DNA of 64,000 bases from Streptomyces sp. NBC_01142 (GTDB lineage Bacteria; Actinomycetota; Actinomycetes; Streptomycetales; Streptomycetaceae): contig NZ_JAPEOR010000003.1 of the NCBI RefSeq assembly GCF_026341125.1, forward strand, positions 620,001 to 684,000. The letters run 5' to 3'. The translations under genes and the position numbers were made by a program. The notes beneath the pieces were generated by a model, which saw nothing but the letters and a program-made list of their open reading frames with translations, was not told the DNA's origin and ran no database searches. Positions 19,793-27,313 of the stretch are shown here, in pieces; the stretch's first letter is position 1, and every line of letters starts with the position of its first letter.

Positions 19793-21202
19793 ATGCCTAT
19801 CGCCACGGTGAATCCCGCTACCGGTGAGACGCTCAGGACGTTCGAGGCACTGGGACCCGAGGAGATCGAGCGGCGCCTGGCTCTCGCCGCAACCGCCTTC
19901 GGGCAGCACCGCACCACGGAGTTCACTCTGCGGGCGCGGCTCCTCAACCGCGCCGCGGATCTGCTCGAACAGGACCAGCAGGACATCGCCCGCACCATGA
20001 CCACCGAGATGGGCAAGCCGATCGCGGCCGCCCGCGCGGAGGCGGCGAAGTGCGCGAAGGCGATGCGCTGGTACGCCGAGCACGCCGAGGATCTACTGGC
20101 CGACGAGCAGCCTTCGGCCGCCGACCTCAAGGATTCCGGGGCGTCCTGGGCAAGCGTGCGCTACCGGCCGCTCGGCGTCGTCCTTGCGGTGATGCCGTGG
20201 AACTTCCCGCTCTGGCAGGTTGTGCGATTCGCGGCCCCCGCACTCATGGCCGGCAACGTCGGCCTGCTCAAGCACTCGTCGAACGTGCCGCAGACCGCTC
20301 TGTACCTGGAGGATCTCTTCCGGCGCGCCGGCTTCCCCGAGGGGTGCTTCCAGACGCTGCTCGTGGGTTCCGGCGCGGTCGAGGGCATCCTGCGCGACAG
20401 CAGGGTGGCCGCCGCGACCCTGACCGGCAGCGAGCCGGCCGGCCGCTCCGTCGCGGCGATCGCGGGCGACGAGGTGAAGAAGACCGTACTGGAGCTCGGC
20501 GGCAGCGATCCCTTTGTGGTGATGCCGTCGGCCGATGTCGACCGGGCGGCCAAGACGGCGGTGACGGCCCGGGTGCAGAACAACGGCCAGTCCTGCATCG
20601 CCGCCAAGCGGTTCATCGTCCACGCCGACGTCTACGACGCCTTCTGCGAGCGTTTCACCGCCGGAATGCGGGATCTGACCGTGGGCGACCCGATGGAGGA
20701 GTCCGTCGACGTCGGCCCGCTCGCCAGTGAACAGGGACGCGCCGATCTCGAGGAGCTCGTCGAGGATGCCCTGCGCCACGGGGCGACGGCACGGTGCGGC
20801 GCGCAGCGTCCGCCGACGCTGGACCGGGGCTGGTACTACGAGCCCACGGTCCTCTCCGACGTCTCCGCCGACATGCGCATTCATCAGGAGGAGGCGTTCG
20901 GCCCGGTGGCCACGGTCTACCGCGCGGCCGACGTCGACGAGGCGGTCACCATCGCCAACGACACGCCCTTCGGGCTGAGTTCGAATGTGTGGACCCGCGA
21001 CGACGGGGAAGTGCAGCGGTTCGCGCGGGACCTCGAGGCGGGTGGCGTCTTCTTCAACGGCATGACGGCTTCCCACCCGGCGCTGCCCTTCGGCGGTGTC
21101 AAGCGCTCCGGATACGGGAGGGAGCTGTCGGCCCACGGAATCCGTGAGTTCTGCAATGTCACCACGGTGTGGCACGGCGCAGAGCCGGCGGGCGACCGCT
21201 GA
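19793..21202 (+). CDS. NAD(P)-dependent (succinate-)semialdehyde dehydrogenase
   Basis: A 469-aa aldehyde dehydrogenase superfamily enzyme oxidising an aldehyde, most likely succinate semialdehyde, to the acid. Seen: NPATGE opening, the [11 protein letters not shown] cofactor loop, general base Glu234 in LELGGSDPF, and nucleophile Cys268 in [11 protein letters not shown]. These are diagnostic of the GabD1-like short SSADH group. The C-terminal [13 protein letters not shown] oligomerisation motif is intact. Starts at ATG 19793 after GAGGAGGAC. No GABA transaminase is adjacent, so the physiological aldehyde is uncertain. Confidence 0.9.
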   Translation: MPIATVNPATGETLRTFEALGPEEIERRLALAATAFGQHRTTEFTLRARLLNRAADLLEQDQQDIARTMTTEMGKPIAAARAEAAKCAKAMRWYAEHAEDLLADEQPSAADLKDSGASWASVRYRPLGVVLAVMPWNFPLWQVVRFAAPALMAGNVGLLKHSSNVPQTALYLEDLFRRAGFPEGCFQTLLVGSGAVEGILRDSRVAAATLTGSEPAGRSVAAIAGDEVKKTVLELGGSDPFVVMPSADVDRAAKTAVTARVQNNGQSCIAAKRFIVHADVYDAFCERFTAGMRDLTVGDPMEESVDVGPLASEQGRADLEELVEDALRHGATARCGAQRPPTLDRGWYYEPTVLSDVSADMRIHQEEAFGPVATVYRAADVDEAVTIANDTPFGLSSNVWTRDDGEVQRFARDLEAGGVFFNGMTASHPALPFGGVKRSGYGRELSAHGIREFCNVTTVWHGAEPAGDR

Positions 21203-21307
21203 CATCGTTACGGAGAGTGTCCGATTGCGCATTTGGGGTAATCGGTGCAAAAGTGGATGGGCCAGTCGAAGTACTCATGCTGACGCTGATGACGTCGGGA
21301 GAAGATC

Positions 21308-21535
21308 ATGCTTCTGCCGGACAAGGCTGTGCTCGCCGCGGTGCTCCACCGATACCGTGCCTGGGAGCTGCTGGTTCTCGCTGAGCCGGAGAACCTGGCC
21401 CGGCGTCGTCGGCTCGAGGACCTCACGTACACGCTGTGTGTCCTGATGGGACAACGCACCGCCCATGAGGCGATACTGGCGGCCGAGTCGCATCTCGGGC
21501 TGTCGTGGCCGAGCGGCTCTCGGATCAGCCGGTGA
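21308..21535 (+). CDS. DUF5133 domain protein
   Basis: A 75-aa protein beginning MLLPDKAVLAAVLHRYRAWE and containing RRRLEDLTYTLCVLMGQRT, the signature of the Streptomyces DUF5133 family of small helical proteins of unknown role. The ATG at 21308 follows GGGAGAAG. Family members are often scattered singly and annotated as regulators without proof. Confidence 0.85.
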   Translation: MLLPDKAVLAAVLHRYRAWELLVLAEPENLARRRRLEDLTYTLCVLMGQRTAHEAILAAESHLGLSWPSGSRISR

Positions 21536-21659
21536 ACCCGGCCCGGCCGGTTGCGCCGCCGGGGACCGGTCGGTGGTGGGTCTTCCGCCTGGACTCGTTG
21601 CTGACTCGTTGCTGTCCCTGTCGCAGGTGACGCGTCCGGCCCGGTCCTCCCGCCATCGG

Positions 21660-21715
21660 CCGGAGCCCCGGATTCATGCGCCTCGCTCGGAGCCCCGGAC
21701 TCATGCGCCGCGCTG
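21660..21715. repeat. imperfect 27-bp direct repeat at the 3' end of the GNAT gene
   Basis: CGGAGCCCCGGA followed by TCATGCGCC occurs twice in tandem with one or two mismatches. The second copy runs into the last codons of the minus-strand acetyltransferase. Confidence 0.6.
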
Positions 21716-22588
21716 TCCGAGGTAGGTGTGTGTCCGGGTGTAGGTACGGAAGTCCAGCGACTCGTAGACCAGTTTGGGGACGGGGTAACCGGCGTCACCG
21801 CGGGAGTAGACGACGGCCCGGTGTCCGCCGGCGTCGGCGAACGCGTGCAGGACCGCGGTGGACACGGCGCGGGCCAGGCCGAGGCGGCGGTGGCCGGGGT
21901 GTGTGCCCACCGGCTCGAACACTCCGATGCCGTTGGCCTCGTCGTACCAGCCCTGGCAGTACGCGACGATCTCGCCGGCGGGAGATGCCACGACGAGGTC
22001 GAGTCCGGGGCGGTAGGGCCACGTCTCCCGCATGCGCGCATGGCGTTCGGTGGTGACCCGGGTCGACCCGAAGGCTGCGCGGTGGGCCGCTGCCCGGCCG
22101 GCGACATCGTCCCGTCCTTGCTGGGCGCGGATCGTGTACCCCTCCGGCAGGGGCGGGATGTCCGGCAGGCCGGTCAGCGGACGGCCGAGACAAGCCATGA
22201 AGGGGGCGTCGGCGGCGGCGCGTGCGTAGCCCCGTCGTTCGAGTGCGTCGACCAGATGCGGTTCGGTCTCGGCGACGTCGACGCTCAGCGGCCCGTCGGC
22301 GGTCCGCTCCGCCCAGGCCAGTACGTCGTCGACGAGCTCCGGGTGGCCCGGGTGACTCGGGTCGGCCTGGAGCATCAACTCCTTCGGCGACTCCAGCCAG
22401 CCCCAGGCCAGGGTCCGGTCACCCTCGGTCCACACGGCTGTCGGGGACTCGTCGGCGCGGTCCGGGCAGAGACACGCGTTCCAGGCGAGATCACCGATGT
22501 GCCGGTAGCCGGTGGTCGGGAAGACCCGGACGGCAAGGCTTTGCATGGCCCGCAGTTGCACGGGCCCGGAGTACTCACGGCGGCGCAT
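21701..22588 (-). CDS. GNAT-family N-acetyltransferase (tandem domains)
   Basis: A 295-aa protein with two GNAT-like halves. The C-terminal half has the acetyl-CoA motif EPVGTHPGHRRLGLARAV at about residues 224-241. The N-terminal half is divergent. The start at ATG 22588 (MRRREYSG) matches the usual N-terminus of Streptomyces homologues; an ATG at 22612 is also open and neither has a clear ribosome-binding site. It converges on the DUF5133 gene. The substrate is unknown; a (GTGGCG)n run of about four units lies just upstream at 22641-22664. Confidence 0.85.
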   Translation of the reverse strand: MRRREYSGPVQLRAMQSLAVRVFPTTGYRHIGDLAWNACLCPDRADESPTAVWTEGDRTLAWGWLESPKELMLQADPSHPGHPELVDDVLAWAERTADGPLSVDVAETEPHLVDALERRGYARAAADAPFMACLGRPLTGLPDIPPLPEGYTIRAQQGRDDVAGRAAAHRAAFGSTRVTTERHARMRETWPYRPGLDLVVASPAGEIVAYCQGWYDEANGIGVFEPVGTHPGHRRLGLARAVSTAVLHAFADAGGHRAVVYSRGDAGYPVPKLVYESLDFRTYTRTHTYLGQRGA

Positions 22589-22839
22589 CGGGCCATAGTG
22601 TCCAACCGGCATTGGATCAGCAACGGACTTGATTCAGCTCGTGGCGGTGGCGGTGGCGGTGGCGACTTCGGACGCGGGCCGATGGCATGCGCCGCGGGCG
22701 TGGGCGAGATCGCTGTGCTGGACGACGAGTTCCTTGAGCCGAACACTCCGTGAGGGGATCGGTCCCCGGACCGGCAGCATCTGATCCAACAGGCAAACGC
22801 CGGCGACGTGCACCACCCTTGAGGAGAGTCGGCTGATCT

Positions 22840-23001
22840 GTGTCGACGAGGCGAGGCGACGAAGGCGAAGGCGGTGACACCGTGCTCCTGATGCACGGCG
22901 GCCCATGCCGGCTCTTCCGGGAGCAGTCGGCGGAGTTCGCCCCGCGGGACCTCGACCGGATCGCCGGCCTTCCGGCCCCGTCCGCGCGGGGCCGGCCCTG
23001 A
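22840..23001 (+). CDS. short ORF, possible alpha/beta-hydrolase fragment
   Basis: A 53-codon frame from GTG 22840 (GAGGAG 12 bases upstream) ends one base before the M28 peptidase ATG. It contains DTVLLMHGGP, resembling the strand plus oxyanion HGG(P) turn of alpha/beta hydrolases, but stops without a nucleophile elbow. It may be a decayed hydrolase 5' end or a translational lead-in for the peptidase. The rest of the 22613-22839 interval shows no gene. Confidence 0.35.
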   Translation: MSTRRGDEGEGGDTVLLMHGGPCRLFREQSAEFAPRDLDRIAGLPAPSARGRP

Positions 23002-23002
23002 C

Positions 23003-24040
23003 ATGCTCCCCGACCCCGATGTGCCCTCGCTCGTACGTGAACTGACCCGGCGGGCCGACCCGCTGCGTCTTCGGCACGACGTGGAATTCCTCGCCGACCG
23101 CCCGCGCAGCCGGACCCGCGCCCCCGAGGCCATGCTGCGCGCCGAGACCCATGTGACGAGTGAACTGGCCGCCGCGGGCTGGCGGACCGAGCGGCAGCCG
23201 TTCGACGTACGGTGGCGGCTCGGGTCCACCGACCGCCGCGGCGATCACCCGCTTGCGCTCGGACTCCGTCTGCACCGGCGGCTGGCCGGCGCGAACCTCC
23301 TGGCTGGGCTGCCCGGAGGCGACGACCGCCCCACAGTGGTCGTCGGAGCACACCTGGACACCGTCGACGGCAGCCCCGGCGCCGACGACAACGCCTCCGG
23401 AGTCGCCGCGCTGCTGGAGATCGCGCGCCTGCTCGGCAGGCTGCCGCGGCCGCCCGCGGTCACTCTCATGTTCTTCGACATGGAGGAGCTGGGGCTGATC
23501 GGTTCGCGGGTCGCCGCCCGGCGGCTCCGCCGCACCCGGCAGATCGTGGGCATGATCTGCCTCGAGTCGGTCGGCTTCTTCGCGGGCGGGCCCGGAACTC
23601 AGCTCGTGCCCGCCGGATTCGGCGCGGCCTTTCCCGGCGTGGCCGCCACGATCCGCGCGGGCGGGCAGCGGGGCGACTTCACCCTGGTGGTCCACCGGCG
23701 CTCGACCCGGGCGGCGGCCTCCCTGTGGCGCCGCGCGGCGAAGGTCGCGGAGCCTTCGCTGCCCGTCATCACGCTGCGCGACCCGCGTCCGGACGGCCCG
23801 CTGGGCGCGCTCGCCGGGCTCGCGGTGCCCCCGGTGAACCATCTCGGCCGCAGCGACCACGCGGCCTTCTGGAACGCGGGAATTCCGGCCCTGATGCTCA
23901 CCGGTACGGCGAACTTCCGGAACCCTCACTATCATCGGCCGACCGACACGCCGGACACCATCGACTACCGCCGTCTGGCGGCGGTTGCCGTCGCGACCGC
24001 CGTCACCGCCGTGTCGTGGCCTGCCGGCGGAGGTCGCTGA
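23003..24040 (+). CDS. M28-family zinc aminopeptidase-like protein
   Basis: A 345-aa protein with the M28 co-catalytic zinc site: His117 and Asp119 (VVVGAHLDTVDG), Asp128 (GADDNASG), Glu161/162 (FFDMEELG), Glu188 (ICLES) and the C-terminal His in HYHRPTDTPDTIDY. Members remove N-terminal amino acids or act as glutaminyl cyclases or carboxypeptidases. No signal peptide is visible from the chosen ATG, so it appears cytoplasmic unless exported otherwise. It precedes the secreted phytase gene by about 215 bp on the same strand. Confidence 0.88.
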   Translation: MLPDPDVPSLVRELTRRADPLRLRHDVEFLADRPRSRTRAPEAMLRAETHVTSELAAAGWRTERQPFDVRWRLGSTDRRGDHPLALGLRLHRRLAGANLLAGLPGGDDRPTVVVGAHLDTVDGSPGADDNASGVAALLEIARLLGRLPRPPAVTLMFFDMEELGLIGSRVAARRLRRTRQIVGMICLESVGFFAGGPGTQLVPAGFGAAFPGVAATIRAGGQRGDFTLVVHRRSTRAAASLWRRAAKVAEPSLPVITLRDPRPDGPLGALAGLAVPPVNHLGRSDHAAFWNAGIPALMLTGTANFRNPHYHRPTDTPDTIDYRRLAAVAVATAVTAVSWPAGGGR

Positions 24041-24150
24041 TCATGGTGGTCCTCGCGCCCCAATGCCTGTTCGCGCCGACGACGTTCGCGTCCCGCCGCC
24101 GTGCGCGGGGTCCGGCGGGCCGTCCGGAGCCCGGCCGTATCCTCGAATTC

Positions 24151-24219
24151 ATGACGTGCACATGCAAGAATCCCCTGCTGGATGCCGGGCCGCCACACCC
24201 TGCTTCCACGCTCACCTGA
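24151..24219 (+). CDS. leaderless 22-aa ORF upstream of phytase
   Basis: A short frame begins MTCTCKNPLLDAG and ends with TGA 37 bases before the phytase GTG. A TATCCT hexamer at 24138-24143 is seven bases before its ATG, the arrangement of a leaderless start, and there is no Shine-Dalgarno. Two early cysteines are notable. It could be a leader peptide affecting the downstream gene or chance coding. Confidence 0.35.
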   Translation: MTCTCKNPLLDAGPPHPASTLT

Positions 24220-24255
24220 GTGATCGTCGTGTTCCCGACATGGAGGAGCGCCTTC

Positions 24256-25563
24256 GTGAGCAGGCCCCGTTCCGCCCGTCCGGCCGCCCTCGCCCTGGTC
24301 ACGGCTCTCGCCGCACTCGCCGCAGCCGTGCCCGCCGAGGCGCGTACCGCCGCTGTGGAACAACTGCCCGCCGTCACCCCCCGGGCCGAGACGCCCACGC
24401 TGTACGACGACGAGACGGGGCGCAACGCCAATGCCGACGACCCCGCGATCTGGCGCAACGCCGCCGACCCGGGCCGCAGTCTGGTGATCGCCACAGTCAA
24501 GGAGGGCGGACTGCGGGTCTACGGCCTCGACGCCCGCCAGGTGCAGTCGATCGCGGCGCCTGCCGCGCCACGGCCGGACGACGCACCCGGCCGGTTCAAC
24601 AACGTGGACCTCGTGCACGGGCTGCGGCTGCCGTCCGGGCGGACCGACATCGCGGTGACCACCGACCGCGGTCACGACCGGCTCCGTATCCACCGCATCG
24701 ATCGTGACCGTCCCGGCGGCCCGCTCACCGACATCACCGACCCCGCCGCACCTACGGTGTTCTCCGCCGACCAGGACGAGATCAACGACCAGCAGACCGC
24801 CTACGGCCTGGCCACCTGGACCGACCGGGCGACCGGCCGCTCGTACGCCCTGGTCAGCCGCCGCAGCCGGACCAGCATCGCCCTGCTGGAACTGACCGCC
24901 ACCCCCGGCGGCACGGTCGGATACCGCAAGCTGCGCACTCTCGACCTGCCCTCCTCCTTCCGCCTGCCCGACGGCTCCTCCTGGACCCCGTGCGCCGAAC
25001 CCGGCGAACTGCCCCAGGTCGAAGGCATGGTCATCGACCCGGCCAACGGAATTCTGTACGCGGGCCAGGAGGACGTCGGCATCTGGCGGATGCGTGCCGA
25101 TCTGACGCGCCCGCCGCAACTGGTCGACAGGGTGCGCGAGTACGGCGTCCCGGGTGTCTACGACGAGGAGACCGAGGAGTGCGCCCCAGGCGTCGACCCG
25201 GGCTTCGGCGGTTCCCGGCTCGCGGCGGACGTCGAAGGACTGACGCTGCTCACCGAGTCCGACGGCGACGGGTATCTCCTGACCTCCAGCCAGGGCGACA
25301 ACACCTTTGCGCTGTACGACCGCGAGCCGGGGGACGACAACGAGTACGAGGGCGGCTTCCGCGTCACCGCCGCCACGCAGAGCCTCGACGGCTCCGAGGA
25401 GTGCGACGGGGCCGCTGTGCTCAACGCACCCCTCGGCAAGAAGTACCCGCGCGGCCTGCTCGTCGTCCAGGACGGCCACGACACACCGGCGCAGGGCGAG
25501 CGGGAGGCCACCGGCTTCAAGTTCGTCGACCTCGGCGACGTCATGGACAGCATCGACGACTGA
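24256..25563 (+). CDS. secreted beta-propeller phytase
   Basis: A 435-aa exported 3-phytase of the beta-propeller (BPP) class, releasing phosphate from inositol hexakisphosphate with calcium. The GTG at 24256 follows GGAGGAG at seven bases, so the open frame extending to 24220 is not needed. A signal peptide ends near PAEA (residues 25-30). Propeller motifs seen: NADDPAIWRN, RFNNVDLVHGLRL, DRGHDRLRIHRID, LPQVEGMVIDPANGILYAGQED, SQGDNTFALYDRE and FKFVDLGDVMDS. It is a single-propeller enzyme of normal length. The stop codon lies at the left edge of IS110 copy 2, so the last residues may have been set by the insertion. Confidence 0.9.
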   Translation: MSRPRSARPAALALVTALAALAAAVPAEARTAAVEQLPAVTPRAETPTLYDDETGRNANADDPAIWRNAADPGRSLVIATVKEGGLRVYGLDARQVQSIAAPAAPRPDDAPGRFNNVDLVHGLRLPSGRTDIAVTTDRGHDRLRIHRIDRDRPGGPLTDITDPAAPTVFSADQDEINDQQTAYGLATWTDRATGRSYALVSRRSRTSIALLELTATPGGTVGYRKLRTLDLPSSFRLPDGSSWTPCAEPGELPQVEGMVIDPANGILYAGQEDVGIWRMRADLTRPPQLVDRVREYGVPGVYDEETEECAPGVDPGFGGSRLAADVEGLTLLTESDGDGYLLTSSQGDNTFALYDREPGDDNEYEGGFRVTAATQSLDGSEECDGAAVLNAPLGKKYPRGLLVVQDGHDTPAQGEREATGFKFVDLGDVMDSIDD

Positions 25564-25796
25564 CAGTGAGGATGTACGTGAGCGTTCCCCGGCGGGGTCT
25601 GACCCACCGACTGACTGACTTCGGGTCCTCAACGGGATTTGTCGGCTCCGGCCGGGGGGCGCTCGCGTGCATCCGCCGGACCGGGGGGCGTGACTTCATA
25701 AGAGCCTGGCCAGAGGCCCCATCACTGTCTTGTCCGCCCTCCCGGCCGACGGGTGCCATCCTGCCCGGTCGAATGGAGAGGACGGCACGATCCACG
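25563..25796 (+). ncRNA. candidate bridge RNA region of IS110 copy 2
   Basis: Identical to the non-coding left end of copy 1, between the element edge and the transposase start, with the same inverted repeats and the second CGACTGAC at about 25608. The inference and its limits are those of copy 1. Confidence 0.45.
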
Positions 25797-26876
25797 ATGG
25801 CACAGCATGAGGTCGAGGTCACCGGCGGCGTCGACACCCACAAGGACACCCACACCGCGGCCGCGGTCGACGCGGCCGGCCGGGTCCTGGGCTCGGCCCA
25901 GTTCCCCGCCTCCGCGCTCGGATACCGCAAGCTCCTGACCTGGCTCCGCTCCTTCGGCGTCCTGGTCCTGGTCGGAGTTGAGGGCACCGGAGCCTACGGC
26001 GCGGGCCTGTCCCGCCACCTGCGTGAACACGACGTGACGGTGGTCGAGATCGACCGCCCGGACCGCAAGACCCGTCGCTGGCAGGGCAAGTCCGACCCGG
26101 TCGACGCCGAGGCAGCGGCCCGGGCCGCGCTGGCCGAACGCCGCACCGGCACCCCGAAGTTTCGTGACGGCCGCGTCGAGGCCCTGCGGGCCCTGCGGGT
26201 CGCCCGCCGCAGCGCGGTCCAGCAAAGGGCCGACGTCACCCGGCAGATCAAGACCCTGATCATCACCGCACCGGAAGGGGTCCGCACCATGCTGCGGCAC
26301 CTGAAGGACAAGGACCTGCTGACCATCTGCGCGGCATTCCGCCCCAGCCCCGGCCAGGCGGGCGACCCGGTCACCGCGACGAAGATCGCCCTGCGCTCCC
26401 TCGCCCGCCGCCACCGCGACCTGGGCCAGGAGATCGACGAACTGGACGAGCTCATAGCCCCACTCACCCAGGAGATCAACCCGGTCCTGAGCGAGCTCAA
26501 CGGCGTCGGCCCGGACGTCGCGGGCCAACTGCTGGTCACCGCGGGCGACAACCCCGGCCGGCTCCGCTCCGAGGCCGCGTTCGCGATGCTCTGCGGCGTC
26601 GCCCCACTGCCGGCCTCATCCGGCCGCACCCACCGCCACCGCCTCAACCGGGGCGGCGACCGCGCCGCGAACGCCGCCCTCTACCGAATCGTTCTCTGCC
26701 GGCTGCGCTGGGACCAGCGCACCCGCACCTACATGGAACGACGCACCAAAGAAGGCCTCTCGAAGAAGGAGATCATCCGCTGCCTCAAGCGGTTCATCGC
26801 CCGCGAGATCTTCCACGTCCTGACCACCACCAACGCCACAGCAGCGGCCCCGAGTCACCTCACAACCGCCGCTTGA
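25797..26876 (+). CDS. IS110-family transposase, second copy
   Basis: The same 359-aa DEDD transposase as at 17230-18309, with Asp13, Glu62, Asp100, Asp103 and the Tnp_20 serine all present. Both copies are intact, so either could mobilise both. Confidence 0.94.
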   Translation: MAQHEVEVTGGVDTHKDTHTAAAVDAAGRVLGSAQFPASALGYRKLLTWLRSFGVLVLVGVEGTGAYGAGLSRHLREHDVTVVEIDRPDRKTRRWQGKSDPVDAEAAARAALAERRTGTPKFRDGRVEALRALRVARRSAVQQRADVTRQIKTLIITAPEGVRTMLRHLKDKDLLTICAAFRPSPGQAGDPVTATKIALRSLARRHRDLGQEIDELDELIAPLTQEINPVLSELNGVGPDVAGQLLVTAGDNPGRLRSEAAFAMLCGVAPLPASSGRTHRHRLNRGGDRAANAALYRIVLCRLRWDQRTRTYMERRTKEGLSKKEIIRCLKRFIAREIFHVLTTTNATAAAPSHLTTAA

Positions 26877-26894
26877 CATCCATAAGAGCATCCC

Positions 26895-27313
26895 GACTGC
26901 GCGGACTGCGCCGACCGAGAGCTACTCGGCGACCGACAGGACGGAGAGGACTCGAACGGCTCAGACGGCTCAGACGACTCAGACGACGGACGTCCCTCCG
27001 TCCGCGGCCCGACGGGCTGCCACTCTTCGACCTCCTGACTGTCCCTGCCGGGCCCCGCGACCTCGTCCTCGGACGGGCCGGAGCGGTGGAAGCTCCGTAG
27101 AATCCCGCACGTGGCCCCCGCCTTCCCTACGCTGGGAAGTGACTGGTCCCGGACGGGTGACGAGGTGGACGGGCCGCCTCGGAGGGCGGCTCGCCCGGCG
27201 AAGACCGGTCGGAGGCGAGGGATGATGAGACGTCCGACGATTGCGCCACCGAAGCACGGGCCGGTGACACGGACCGACTGCGGCCACTCCCGGCTACGGA
27301 GGCGCTGCGGGCT
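26895..27313. other. region between IS110 copy 2 and the PP2C regulator
   Basis: 419 bp with no gene I can support. CGGCTCAGA-type units are repeated about three times at 26957-26985. The frame leading into the downstream gene is open from 27161 but has no ATG, GTG or TTG before 27314. This stretch may hold debris from the IS insertion and the promoter of the PP2C gene. Confidence 0.4.

Larger units (their letters stand above)
25554..26894 (+). mobile_element. IS110-family insertion sequence, copy 2
   Basis: A direct repeat of 16987-18327, the same 1341 bp with no difference noticed, indicating recent transposition or gene conversion. It abuts the phytase stop codon in the same relative position as copy 1 abuts its upstream gene. 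The right flank after the shared GCATCCC begins GACTGCG. Confidence 0.93.

Noticed and set aside
24069..24090. PHO box upstream of the phytase
   Set aside because: Two GTTCGCG units are 15 bp apart, whereas PhoP direct repeats are spaced 11 bp with GTTCACC; the match is not good enough to call.
16987..26894. Composite transposon formed by the two IS110 copies
   Set aside because: IS110 elements lack terminal inverted repeats and do not normally mobilise intervening DNA. The bracketed genes look like ordinary chromosomal Streptomyces genes.
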